Source of the DNA: Bacillota bacterium
Lineage (GTDB): Bacteria; Bacillota; Clostridia; Lachnospirales; Lachnospiraceae
NCBI GenBank assembly: GCA_023407575.1
Contig: JAEYLX010000068.1
Span: forward strand, 114,117-178,116
Reading direction: 5' to 3'
Length of the DNA: 64,000 nt
Program-made: the position numbers and the translations under genes
Shown: one piece after another, positions 34,547 through 43,786 of the stretch
Numbering within the stretch: the stretch's first letter is position 1
Layout: each line of letters opens with the position of its first letter
The notes under the pieces: generated by a model
Databases searched by the model: none
Seen by the model: only the letters and a program-made list of their open reading frames with translations
What the model was told of the DNA's origin: nothing

Positions 34547-37156
34547 ATGACAAAGGAAATACAACAACCTACACCAAAAGAACATGTTGATGGCTTAGTT
34601 AAAAATGCACTAATTGCATTAGAAGAATTTGCTTCATTAGATCAGGAAACAGTAAATAACATCGTACATGAGATGGCTTTGGCAGGACTTGCAAAACAAC
34701 AATTACTTGCAAAGATGGCAGTTGACGAAACAGGCCGCGGTGTTTATGAAGATAAGATTATTAAAAATATATTTGCTACCGAATATGTATGGCATTCTAT
34801 CAAGGATCAAAAAACTGTAGGAATTATAGAGGATAACGAAGAAGAGGACTATATGATTGTGGCTGAGCCTGTTGGTATCGTTGCAGGTGTAACACCAGTA
34901 ACAAATCCAACCTCCACTACAATGTTCAAATGTTTAACCTGTATTAAAACAAGAAATCCAATTATCTTTGGCTTCCATCCAAGCTCCCAACAATGTTCTA
35001 AGGAAGCTGCAAGAACATTATATGAAGCTGCAATTAAAGCCGGTGCTCCAAAGAATTGTATTCAATGGATTGAATATCCCTCTATTGATGCAACCAGAGA
35101 ATTAATGAATCATCCTGACATTTCTATGATCTTAGCTACCGGTGGTTCAGGAATGGTTAAGCAAGCCTATTCCTGTGGTAAACCAGCTCTAGGTGTTGGT
35201 CCTGGTAATGTTCCATGTTTTATAGAAAAAACTGCTAATCTTAAGAGAGCGGTTAATGATCTTGTTTTATCTAAGTCCTTTGATAACGGTATGATCTGTG
35301 CTTCTGAACAAGCAGCAATCATTGAAGCTCCGGTATATGCTGAAGTTGTAGAATTAATGAAAAAAGCAGGTTGCTATTTTGCTACAAAAAATGAAATAAA
35401 ATTACTTGAGCCAGTTGTTATTAATACTACTACTGGTGCCGTTAATCCATCTATCGTAGGGCAGTCTCCAGCTGCGATCGCAGCACTTGCAGGAATTACA
35501 ATTCCAGCAAATACAAAGATATTATGTACAGAACTTGAAGGTGTTGGTCCTGAATATCCATTATCTAAAGAAAAATTATCTCCAGTTCTCGCTGTAATAA
35601 AAGCAGCTAATCTTGAGAAGGGATTTGCTCTTTGTGAGAAAATGATTGATCTAGGTGGACTTGGTCACTCATCAGTTATTCATTCTACCAATGAAACTGT
35701 AATTAAAACATTCTCTGCTAGAATGAGAACAGGTCGTATCCTTGTTAATTCTCCATCTACACATGGTGCTATCGGCGATTTATATAATACTAACATGCCT
35801 TCCCTTACATTAGGTTGTGGCTCTTACGGCGGTAATTCAACAACTCATAATGTATCTGCTGTAGACTTAGTTAACTATAAACGAGTTGCAAAAAGGAGAG
35901 TTAATATGCAGTGGTTTAAAATACCTGGTAAAATTTATTTTGAATCTGGTTCAACTGCATATTTAGCAAAGATGCCAGAAATAACAAAGGCTTTTATTGT
36001 TACTGACCCCTCTATGACAGAACTTGGTTATGTAAACCGCGTATTATATCAGTTGAGAAAACGCCCTGATTATGTTCACTGTGAAATCTTTGATCAGGTA
36101 GAGCCAGATCCAAGTCTTGATACCATTCTTAAAGGTGTCGAGGAAATGAATAAGTTTAAACCGGACGTAATTATTGCTCTCGGTGGTGGCTCAGCAATTG
36201 ATGCTGCGAAAGGTATGTGGTTATTCTATGAGAACCCTACAGCAGACTTTAAGAACATGTCCTTAAAGTTCTTAGATATTCGTAAGAGAACCTATAAATT
36301 CCCTCATTTAGGAAAGAAGGCTCAGTTTGTTGCTATTCCTACTACCTCTGGAACAGGCTCAGAAGTTACCTCCTTTGCAGTAATATCTGACAAACACGAG
36401 AATAAGAAATATCCTCTTGCAGATTATGAGTTGACTCCTGACGTAGCAATTATAGATCCAGATTTTGTTATGACGGTTCCAAAGAAATCAACTGCATGGA
36501 CCGGTATGGACGTTCTAACACATTCCATTGAAGCATATGTATCTATTCTTGCTTCTGATTACACTGATGCGTTAGCAATTCATGCTATTGACTTAGTAAT
36601 TAAATATTTAAAAGAGTCCTATGATAAAGGTGCAGAAAGTCCAATAGCACGTGAGAAGATGCACAATGCATCTACTATTGCAGGTATGGCTTTTACGAAT
36701 GCCTTCCTTGGAATCAATCACTCTTTAGCTCATAAATTAGGCGGTGAATATCATATTCCACATGGTTGTGCGAATGCAATTTTATTACCACATGTTATTC
36801 GTTATAATGGTGTAGAGTGTCCTACTAAGTTTACCTCTTTCCCTAAATATGAAAGCTATATCGTTGGTGATAAAATCTTTGAATTAATGAAGAAGTTAGG
36901 TAAAACTCCAAAGAATAATGCCGAAGCTGTTGAAATGCTTGCAAAAGAGGTTGAAGATTTAAATCGTCATCTTGGAATACCTGCTACATTGCAGGAATAC
37001 GGAGTTGATGAAAAAGACTTCTTATATAAAGTACCTATGTTAGCTGATTTAGCCTTTGGTGACCAATGTACCACAGCTAATCCTAGACTTCCATTAGTAT
37101 CAGAGTTAGAGGAGCTATATAAGTTAGCTTACTACGGTAAGAACTACAAGAAATAA
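34547..37156 (+). CDS. adhE: bifunctional acetaldehyde-CoA / alcohol dehydrogenase
   Basis: 869 aa, the normal AdhE size. The N-terminal half is an acylating aldehyde dehydrogenase (GVTPVTNPTST, active-site Cys in NGMICASEQA). The C-terminal half (from about residue 455) is an iron-dependent alcohol dehydrogenase with GGGSAID, PTTSGTGSEVT and the iron-binding FLGINHSLAHKLGG...HGCANAI histidines. It reduces acetyl-CoA to ethanol with two NADH and is the main ethanol-forming enzyme of such fermenters; it forms spirosomes. ATG 34547 has AGGAG eight bases upstream. Rex-like sites predict induction by high NADH. Single gene with its own terminator. Confidence 0.97.
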   Translation: MTKEIQQPTPKEHVDGLVKNALIALEEFASLDQETVNNIVHEMALAGLAKQQLLAKMAVDETGRGVYEDKIIKNIFATEYVWHSIKDQKTVGIIEDNEEEDYMIVAEPVGIVAGVTPVTNPTSTTMFKCLTCIKTRNPIIFGFHPSSQQCSKEAARTLYEAAIKAGAPKNCIQWIEYPSIDATRELMNHPDISMILATGGSGMVKQAYSCGKPALGVGPGNVPCFIEKTANLKRAVNDLVLSKSFDNGMICASEQAAIIEAPVYAEVVELMKKAGCYFATKNEIKLLEPVVINTTTGAVNPSIVGQSPAAIAALAGITIPANTKILCTELEGVGPEYPLSKEKLSPVLAVIKAANLEKGFALCEKMIDLGGLGHSSVIHSTNETVIKTFSARMRTGRILVNSPSTHGAIGDLYNTNMPSLTLGCGSYGGNSTTHNVSAVDLVNYKRVAKRRVNMQWFKIPGKIYFESGSTAYLAKMPEITKAFIVTDPSMTELGYVNRVLYQLRKRPDYVHCEIFDQVEPDPSLDTILKGVEEMNKFKPDVIIALGGGSAIDAAKGMWLFYENPTADFKNMSLKFLDIRKRTYKFPHLGKKAQFVAIPTTSGTGSEVTSFAVISDKHENKKYPLADYELTPDVAIIDPDFVMTVPKKSTAWTGMDVLTHSIEAYVSILASDYTDALAIHAIDLVIKYLKESYDKGAESPIAREKMHNASTIAGMAFTNAFLGINHSLAHKLGGEYHIPHGCANAILLPHVIRYNGVECPTKFTSFPKYESYIVGDKIFELMKKLGKTPKNNAEAVEMLAKEVEDLNRHLGIPATLQEYGVDEKDFLYKVPMLADLAFGDQCTTANPRLPLVSELEELYKLAYYGKNYKK

Positions 37157-37198
37157 TAACAATTAAATAGATACATTCGTAATTGAAATATAATGAAT

Positions 37199-37240
37199 AA
37201 GAAGCAGATGAGAACTAACATTCAATCTGCTTCTTTTTTT
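37199..37240 (+). terminator. adhE terminator
   Basis: Eleven-base-pair stem (37199-37209 with 37225-37235), then a run of T. It is 43 bases past the adhE stop. Confidence 0.88.
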
Positions 37241-37309
37241 AGTTTCTAGTCAATAAAGTAAGACTTGCTTTTATTTTAGCTTTTATTTTAGCTTATATTC
37301 CATAAATTA

Positions 37310-37822
37310 TTATGCCATAAAATTATTACTATTCAATGCCTGACTTAAAGATTTTTTCTCATCTGCGGATAACTCTAAAAAGGACTCTCCTTTAATGATT
37401 TCCTTTAAGTAGGTATAACAACCCTCTCTACTACTGTGAACTGAATTTATCATGATACCATTATTTTTTTTATCTAAGAGAGTTAAAACGAAGCTGAGCT
37501 TGCCACCCATTTCTTTAAATGCATCGTATTTAACTACACCAACTTTTTGAAATGTTATCAAAAGATTATCATTTACTTGAACAATTTCATCTTTAATCTT
37601 TTTCGCTTCAGCTTTTAAGTTATCGATATCTTCGAATCTCGCAAGAATCTGTCCTTCCAGGTTCTCTCCGTTTGCTCCAGTCATAAATTTAAGATATTTT
37701 TTATTAAGTTTCCTTTGTTTAACCGATAAGATAATAATAAAAATTAATAATAATACTACTATTCCTGTTAACCCCAAAATAATAACATCTGAATATGAGC
37801 TTAAAAACTCTGATAAATTCAT
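37310..37822 (-). CDS. DUF4446 family membrane protein
   Basis: 170 aa. One N-terminal membrane helix (VIILGLTGIVVLLLIFIIIL), a coiled-coil stretch (about 55-90), then a compact domain with VGVVKYDAFKEMGGKLSFVL and INSVHSSREGCYTYLKEI. This matches DUF4446, a family that regularly neighbours parB in clostridia. Function unknown; position suggests a link with chromosome segregation or envelope. Lies 67 bases downstream of parB. Confidence 0.8.
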   Translation of the reverse strand: MNLSEFLSSYSDVIILGLTGIVVLLLIFIIILSVKQRKLNKKYLKFMTGANGENLEGQILARFEDIDNLKAEAKKIKDEIVQVNDNLLITFQKVGVVKYDAFKEMGGKLSFVLTLLDKKNNGIMINSVHSSREGCYTYLKEIIKGESFLELSADEKKSLSQALNSNNFMA

Positions 37823-37889
37823 TGTAAACGTCCTCCAACCTGTGTCTTAATATTTCCTTTTTTCATTTAGTGAAACATTATATTTTTAC

Positions 37890-38771
37890 TTACTGATGAA
37901 AAGATTCAAAAACATCAATTATTTTTTCTAATTCTTCCTTTGAATAATATTCTATCTCTATAGAACCTTTATCATTCTTTTTATTATGAATTAATACCTT
38001 TGTACCAATAATAGTACGAATTTTATCCTCTAAGCCGCGATATATATAATCCACTTCATCCGTGGCTGCAATTTCTTTCTTCGGTTTCTCATTAAGGAGG
38101 TTCTTCACTAACTTTTCTGTTTCTCTAACACTTAGTTTTTCATCAAAAACTTTGCAAGCAATATTATATTGTAGCTCACCGTTTTCTAATGAAAGTAATG
38201 CTCTAGCATGTCCACTAGATAGCATATCATCAATTAACATTTGCTGAACCTTTATATGTAATTTTAAAAGTCTCATTGCATTTGTTACTGCAACACGACT
38301 TTTGGAAACTCTTTCTGCTACTTCATCTTGCTTTAAATTAAAGTCTTGTATTAACCTTTGATATGTCAATGCTTCTTCAATTGGATTTAAGTCTTCTCGC
38401 TGAATGTTTTCTATCAAAGCAATTTCAACAATTTCTTGTGGAGAATAGTCCTTAATAATTGCTGGAACTTCTTTTAACCCCGCTATTCTAGCAGCCCTCC
38501 ATCTACGTTCACCCGCAATAATCTCGTAAAATTTTTCTCTTTTTTGCAGTATAAGTGGCTGAATAACTCCGTATTGTTTAATAGAGTCCGCTAATTCCTG
38601 AAGTGCATCTTCATCAAACTTTTTTCTTGGTTGAGACTTATTCGGCTCTATCTGGCTTATATGTATTAATGTTTCACGTGAAACATTTTCAATTTTTTCT
38701 TCATTTTTTGTTATGATCTGTTCTGGAATCATAATATCCAGTCCTTTACCTAAACCCTTCTTTACTGCCAT
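37890..38771 (-). CDS. parB: chromosome partitioning protein ParB (Spo0J)
   Basis: 293 aa. N-terminal ParB/Srx CTP-binding domain with EPNKSQPRKKFDE, then IAGERRWRAARIAGL. The central helix-turn-helix DEVAERVSKSRVAVTNAMRLL binds parS, and the C-terminus is the dimerisation domain. Loads SMC and spreads from parS to organise the origin. Adjacent to parA, with one parS site inside its own coding sequence at 38670. Confidence 0.95.
   Translation of the reverse strand: MAVKKGLGKGLDIMIPEQIITKNEEKIENVSRETLIHISQIEPNKSQPRKKFDEDALQELADSIKQYGVIQPLILQKREKFYEIIAGERRWRAARIAGLKEVPAIIKDYSPQEIVEIALIENIQREDLNPIEEALTYQRLIQDFNLKQDEVAERVSKSRVAVTNAMRLLKLHIKVQQMLIDDMLSSGHARALLSLENGELQYNIACKVFDEKLSVRETEKLVKNLLNEKPKKEIAATDEVDYIYRGLEDKIRTIIGTKVLIHNKKNDKGSIEIEYYSKEELEKIIDVFESFHQ
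38670..38685. promoter_or_regulatory. parS site 1 (inside parB)
   Basis: TGTTTCACGTGAAACA, the exact 16-bp palindrome bound by Spo0J/ParB in Firmicutes. Confidence 0.95.
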
Positions 38772-38802
38772 GCAAACCTCCTAATAACTAAGAATAAGTA
38801 AC

Positions 38803-39621
38803 TTAGCTCTTACTTCTATATTTAATTTCATGTACATCATTTTTTGAATATGTATCAGCTAAATCTTTTTCAATTACTTCACTAGCTAATTGACGATATC
38901 CATCAGCCCCTGCAGATTTAGGATCATATAGATTAATTGGTAATCCATGACTTGGTGCTTCTGCTAGACGAACATTTCGTGGAATAATAGTTTTATAAAT
39001 ATTCTGCTTCAAATTACCTTTTACATTCTCAACAACTTGTAAAGATAGGTTTGTCCTAGCATCAAACATTGTAAAAACAACACCTTCCATTTCAAGTTGA
39101 GGATTAAGCCTTTGTTTTACCAAATTAATAGTATGTATTAATTGTGTTAAACCTTCTAGTGCATAAAATTCACATTGAATTGGAACAAGAACTGTATCTG
39201 CTGTAGTCATTGCATTTACTGTTAAAGTATTCAGTGATGGTGGACAATCAATGATTATGTAGTCATATTCATTTCTAATTTTATCTATTTCTCTTTTCAA
39301 AATGAATTCTCGACCCTCAACTCCTATTAGTTCGATTTCAGCTCCTGCTAAATTAACATTAGAGGGTAATAAATCAAGAAACTCAATTGGTGTTTGTATT
39401 CTACAATCCGAAAAAGTACATTCACCAATCATCAATTGATATATTGTGTTCTTAAGTTTATTTTTTTCTATCCCGAGACCACTTGAAGTATTTCCCTGTG
39501 GATCAATGTCAATGGTAAGTACTTTTTTATTTCTCTCGGCTAAGCAGGCAGACAGATTAATAGCAGTTGTTGTTTTACCTACTCCACCCTTTTGATTTGC
39601 AATTGCAATTATTCTTGCCAT
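38803..39621 (-). CDS. parA: chromosome partitioning ATPase ParA (Soj)
   Basis: 272 aa deviant-Walker ATPase: KGGVGKTT near residues 11-18, DIDPQGNTSSGLG, DYIIIDCPPSLN and the late EFYALEGL segment. With ParB it segregates origins and in Firmicutes also modulates DnaA. ATG 39621 is preferred because the upstream ATGGAG is its ribosome site. Located 31 bases upstream of parB. Confidence 0.95.
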   Translation of the reverse strand: MARIIAIANQKGGVGKTTTAINLSACLAERNKKVLTIDIDPQGNTSSGLGIEKNKLKNTIYQLMIGECTFSDCRIQTPIEFLDLLPSNVNLAGAEIELIGVEGREFILKREIDKIRNEYDYIIIDCPPSLNTLTVNAMTTADTVLVPIQCEFYALEGLTQLIHTINLVKQRLNPQLEMEGVVFTMFDARTNLSLQVVENVKGNLKQNIYKTIIPRNVRLAEAPSHGLPINLYDPKSAGADGYRQLASEVIEKDLADTYSKNDVHEIKYRSKS

Positions 39622-39844
39622 ATGATACTCCATTTCACTAAAGTTATCTGTAATGAATAACCTAAGAACTCCTAATCATTATATTATTTACACAAAAAGT
39701 ATTATAGCATTAATCATATATTATATCTATAAATTTTTAATTCTTTTATCATAAATATATCCTTTTATATAATTATAAATAGTAATATTCTTTTATTAAT
39801 ACTTTAATTATTTTAATTCTTATTATATGCTCTTTTACTTGGTA

Positions 39845-40292
39845 TTTTATGATTTTTGCTTTTAATATTTGTACTTTTAGGATTTGCATCTTTATAATTT
39901 ATACTTTTATAATTTGTACCTTTATGATTTGCACCTTTATGATTTGCACCTTTATGATTTGTACCTTTATGATTTGTACTTTTTGATTTATACTTTTATG
40001 ATTTGTACCTTTATGATTTGTACTTTTATGATTTGTACTTATATGATTTGTACCTTTATGATTTGTACCTTTATGATTTGTACCTTTATAATTTATACTT
40101 TTATGATTTGTACCTTTATAATTTGTACCTTTATGATTTGTACTTTTATGATTTGTACTTTATGATTTGTACCTTTATGATTTATACCTTTATGATTTGT
40201 ACTTTTATGATTTGTACTTTTATGATTTGTACTTTTATAATTAACACTTTTATTATTTATACTTTTAACAATCGTATCTTTATAATTACAAA
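39845..40292. repeat. 15-bp minisatellite, about 30 units
   Basis: Tandem array with consensus CTTTATGATTTGTAC (or TTTTATGATTTGTAC). About 23 central units are near-identical, while the first three and last four are progressively diverged; two units (10th and 22nd) are 14 bp. No spacers, so not CRISPR. It lies in the 888-bp gap between parA and the response-regulator gene, about 200 bp from parS 2. The long frames inside it have no ribosome sites and are interrupted by the 14-bp units. Confidence 0.9.
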
Positions 40293-40486
40293 ATATGTGC
40301 ATTATAATATACATTAAATAAATTGGATCATAACAACAATACAGCATGCAATTATAGGTTCATCATAAATTAATGATTTTTAATGTAAATATCTATTACA
40401 TCTTATTTTAAACTAGTTTTGCTTTGTCTAGCTTTTGAACATATAAGTAAAACAACTATCTGTTTTATTTGCCATTAAAAAAGGAA

Positions 40487-40502
40487 TGTTTCACGTGAAA
40501 CA
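40487..40502. promoter_or_regulatory. parS site 2 (intergenic)
   Basis: TGTTTCACGTGAAACA within a longer perfect palindrome (GGAA...TTCC arms, 40483-40506). It sits just past the stop of the response-regulator gene. Confidence 0.95.
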
Positions 40503-40521
40503 TTCCCAATACATATAATAA

Positions 40522-41175
40522 TTAAAGTAATTCCACAATATTATTTTTAATCGCATAAACTGCGGCTTGTGTTCTATCCGAAACATTGATTTTTTTAAAT
40601 ATGTTAGATACATGATTTTTTACGGTTTTCTCACTAATGGATAACATATATGCAATTTCCTTATTAAATAATCCCTCAGCCAATAACTTTAAAACTTCAA
40701 TCTCTCTCTTTGTTAACGCATCTTCTTGATTATTTAAGAAATTATTTTTCTCTTCCAATCTTTGTTTTAATAAAGGGGCTAATTCTGGTTGAATAAATAT
40801 TTCACCTTTAAATATTGTAAAGATGGCTTTTTTTAGTAAATTAGAATCTGAGTCTTTTAATACATAACCATCTACTCCAATTTCAACTGCTCTAACTAAA
40901 TACTCAACTTCATTATGAATCGTAAGTATTATAACCTTGACTTTTCTTTTTGACTCTTTAATATGCTGTAATACTTGCAAGCCGTTCATATTTGGCATAT
41001 TAATATCCAGTAAAAGAACATCCGTTTGTTTCTTATCTAATAATTCTATACACTGCTTTCCATTATTTGCTTCTGCAACTACAACAATATCCCCATCCAA
41101 TTCAAGTAACTGTTTAATACCTTCTCTAACCATAGAATGATCATCCGCAATCATTACATTAATCGGTTTATTCAT
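40522..41175 (-). CDS. NarL/LuxR-type response regulator
   Basis: 217 aa. Receiver domain with phospho-acceptor D57 (VLLLDINMPNMNG) and a C-terminal LuxR helix-turn-helix (TKREIEVLKLLAEGLFNKEI, SEKTVKNHVSNIFKKI). It overlaps the kinase gene by eight bases, so the pair is cotranslated. Similar to DegU-type regulators; regulon unknown. Confidence 0.9.
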   Translation of the reverse strand: MNKPINVMIADDHSMVREGIKQLLELDGDIVVVAEANNGKQCIELLDKKQTDVLLLDINMPNMNGLQVLQHIKESKRKVKVIILTIHNEVEYLVRAVEIGVDGYVLKDSDSNLLKKAIFTIFKGEIFIQPELAPLLKQRLEEKNNFLNNQEDALTKREIEVLKLLAEGLFNKEIAYMLSISEKTVKNHVSNIFKKINVSDRTQAAVYAIKNNIVELL

Positions 41176-42262
41176 TTTCTTCCTCCTCGCAGTATATTAA
41201 GGGAATTGATACTATTACTTTAGTTCCTTTTCCCTTTTCTGTTTGTATATCTAGTGTTCCAGATAATAAAGAGGTTCTCTCCCTCATGATCGACAATCCA
41301 AAGTTTGCAGTCTGATTAGCAGATACTGGTTGTATTTTTTCCTTCTCAAAGCCTGAACCATTATCTTCTATTACTACTTTAACATAATTATCTTCGTACT
41401 GAATATCCAATATAATTAAAGTTGCATTTGCATGTTTTATTATGTTATTACATGCTTCTTGAATAACACGAAACAATGTTAAACGAATGACTGGTAATAA
41501 TTCATCTTTATCTTCCTTCGATTGAACTTTTACTTGTATATTGTGCAAATCCATTAACTTATTTGCATATCTACGTACAGTCACAGCAAGACCTAGATCA
41601 TCAAGGGTCATTGGTTTAAGATTATAAATGATTCCCCTCATATCATTTATAACAGTTTTTATTGTTGATGACATAGAATTTAATTCCAATTTAGCACGGA
41701 TTGTATCAATATCAATTAATTTAACACACAACTCAGCCTTATGTACCATGCTTGTTAAATTTTGAACCGTTGTATCATGTAAATCTCTTGATATTCTTTG
41801 CCTTTCAATTTCCTGAGCCTCTAATATACCCAGAGATCGTTCATTAAAGCCTTGTTGTTTATCAGGTATATATATGTTGTTACTATTTTCTGATACATGA
41901 TTTATTAATTTTACAGCATTCTTTAATGACTCAACTTTATTTACAAGATTATTCTGCTTATTATTTAATTCTTCAATTTGAACTTTAAGTTGAGCAATCA
42001 AAGTGATTAGTTCAGGTGAATCAACTGATTTACTTTTAATTGTAGAAAACAAATCATAATTATAAACCTTTGTTTTTTCATACTCTTCAAATTCTTGTTC
42101 TTTTTCCTTTAGCAAATTATTTTTCGATTTTAACTGAATTTTTACAGAGTATAATTCCTCTTCCAAATCCACTGCTAAATTCTTTAGAGCAAGAGCAGTA
42201 CTTTCTTTTTCTTTCTCCAAATGATCAGTTCCTATTTTCATATTCATCTCGCTGTCATTCAT
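41168..42262 (-). CDS. cytoplasmic DegS/NarX-type sensor histidine kinase
   Basis: 364 aa with no membrane helix. Residues 15-125 are long coiled coil. HisKA_3 follows with H162 (ERQRISRDLHDTTVQNLT), then a HATPase_c domain (VIEDNGSGFEKE, ANFGLSIMRER). Coiled-coil cytosolic sensors of this kind resemble DegS. AAAGGA before the ATG supports the start. Partner of the downstream regulator. Signal unknown; the origin-proximal location is unusual but may be incidental. Confidence 0.88.
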   Translation of the reverse strand: MNDSEMNMKIGTDHLEKEKESTALALKNLAVDLEEELYSVKIQLKSKNNLLKEKEQEFEEYEKTKVYNYDLFSTIKSKSVDSPELITLIAQLKVQIEELNNKQNNLVNKVESLKNAVKLINHVSENSNNIYIPDKQQGFNERSLGILEAQEIERQRISRDLHDTTVQNLTSMVHKAELCVKLIDIDTIRAKLELNSMSSTIKTVINDMRGIIYNLKPMTLDDLGLAVTVRRYANKLMDLHNIQVKVQSKEDKDELLPVIRLTLFRVIQEACNNIIKHANATLIILDIQYEDNYVKVVIEDNGSGFEKEKIQPVSANQTANFGLSIMRERTSLLSGTLDIQTEKGKGTKVIVSIPLIYCEEEENE

Positions 42263-42504
42263 ATTCTTATTCCTTTCTATGCTCAGAGTAAAAGTGTTCG
42301 GGCAATAGAAATATTATGAATAATAATTATTGTATATTAATTATTATTAGGTACAAATTATCTCTAACTGTTGTATTCTATATAAATACTACCTTGAGAA
42401 AAGAGTATAGTACCTACATCAATTTAATAAATATAAAAATTATCAGTTATATCATATAACATATGGAATTAATTTAAAAGCTTTTTTTTAATCTATAGGT
42501 TAAA

Positions 42505-42984
42505 TTAGCTATTTTTCGAGAGATTTTTACATTGTTTAACAATAGAATTTGACTCAACTTCTAAATATTTTATCTCATTATTTATATTATAGCCTTCATC
42601 AGTAGTCTCATAAAACCCAATCGACTTAAAGAATTTTTCAATATTTTTTGGTGTTTTAACACTAACTGAACTTATTCCTGAAATAAATGCCTTATTTAAT
42701 AACATTCTAACAGCAAAATCTCCATATTTATTTCTACGATGCTCCTTAAGAACACATATTCTTTCAATTTCACAAATACTTCCATCAAAAACAATTCGCC
42801 CTGTGGCCACAGGACAATTAACATTTTTATCTTTTATATAAACTACTACATGAATCGCTTGTTTATCTAAATCATCTTTTTCATATATTAATGGTAACTG
42901 TAATTCATCTAAAAAAACCTTATGTCGAATATCGAAAACTTCACTTAAATTATCATTACCGGTTAAAAGCTTTGCTTCAATCAT
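42505..42984 (-). CDS. GNAT-family N-acetyltransferase
   Basis: 159 aa GNAT fold: DIRHKVFLDELQLP near the N-terminus, then ATGRIVFDG, a beta-4 strand IERICVLKEHRRNKYGDFAVRMLL supplying the acetyl-CoA loop, and FFKSIGFYET. The pyrophosphate loop reads RRNKYGD, a degraded form of Q/RxxGxG/A, as in the ElaA/YjcF group. Substrate unknown. Gap upstream of the kinase (42263-42504 on the other side) is AT-rich and has no clear features. Confidence 0.8.
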   Translation of the reverse strand: MIEAKLLTGNDNLSEVFDIRHKVFLDELQLPLIYEKDDLDKQAIHVVVYIKDKNVNCPVATGRIVFDGSICEIERICVLKEHRRNKYGDFAVRMLLNKAFISGISSVSVKTPKNIEKFFKSIGFYETTDEGYNINNEIKYLEVESNSIVKQCKNLSKNS

Positions 42985-43024
42985 AACAGTTTCCCCTTTT
43001 ATTCTACATGAATTAATTTAGCAA

Positions 43025-43753
43025 TTATAATGGCTCCTTTGAAGGTTTACCTGAAGTACGAGGATATGCAATTGGAGTTGCATTCACCTTTCTGATTAAA
43101 AGTAAATTTCTTTCCATATCAGTATCCGGCAACGTGAAAGCCTGGTTCTTTTCAAACTCTGCACCTAATAATTTTAGTGCTCTTTTTGACTCATCCAACT
43201 CTTCTTGTACTTTACCAGATTTATAAGGAATAAAATACCCACCTTTTTTTACAAATGGTAAACAGTACTCACTAAGGGAAGACAATCTAGCGACAGCTCG
43301 TGATACACATAGATCAAAACTTTCTCTATATTCTTTATCTCTTCCATAATCCTCAGCACGCCCATGAATTGTTTCTATTTTCTTTAAGTTAAGCTTTTCA
43401 ATTATATCATCCAGAAATATTAATCGTTTCTTCAGAGAATCAAGAAGTATAATTTCTGTATCAGGATATACTATTTTTAGAGGTATTCCAGGAAACCCCG
43501 CACCCGTGCCAACATCAATCAATCGTTCCTTCGATATATTTACTAGATTAATTATAGAAAGACTATCTAAAAAATGCTTCGTAACAACTTCTTCCCACTT
43601 TGTAATTGCTGTTAAGTTCATTACTTTATTTTTTTCAACTAATAATTCATAGTAATCAATAAATTGATCATATTGAACTTGAGATAGTTTAATATTCCAT
43701 TTTTCTAAACCTTTTTGAAAAACACTCAAATCAAGGTTACTTTTTGCTTCCAT
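43025..43753 (-). CDS. rsmG: 16S rRNA (guanine-N7)-methyltransferase RsmG
   Basis: 242 aa. Rossmann SAM-binding motif VGTGAGFPGIPLKI (about residues 78-91), NLTAITKWEEVVTKHFLDSL before it, and SFDLCVSRAVARLSSL. Methylates G527 of 16S rRNA. Sits downstream of mnmG in the conserved origin cluster. Confidence 0.95.
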   Translation of the reverse strand: MEAKSNLDLSVFQKGLEKWNIKLSQVQYDQFIDYYELLVEKNKVMNLTAITKWEEVVTKHFLDSLSIINLVNISKERLIDVGTGAGFPGIPLKIVYPDTEIILLDSLKKRLIFLDDIIEKLNLKKIETIHGRAEDYGRDKEYRESFDLCVSRAVARLSSLSEYCLPFVKKGGYFIPYKSGKVQEELDESKRALKLLGAEFEKNQAFTLPDTDMERNLLLIRKVNATPIAYPRTSGKPSKEPL

Positions 43754-43786
43754 GATTTACTCCATTTCTACTAACTATCGTATTTA

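Noticed and set aside
39845..40292. CRISPR array
   Set aside because: Units are directly tandem with no spacers, and no cas genes are nearby.
39884..40347. Open frames on both strands inside the minisatellite, translating to Leu-Tyr-Asp or Lys-Ser-Thr-Asn-His repeats
   Set aside because: They are by-products of the 15-bp period, lack ribosome sites, and are broken by the 14-bp units.
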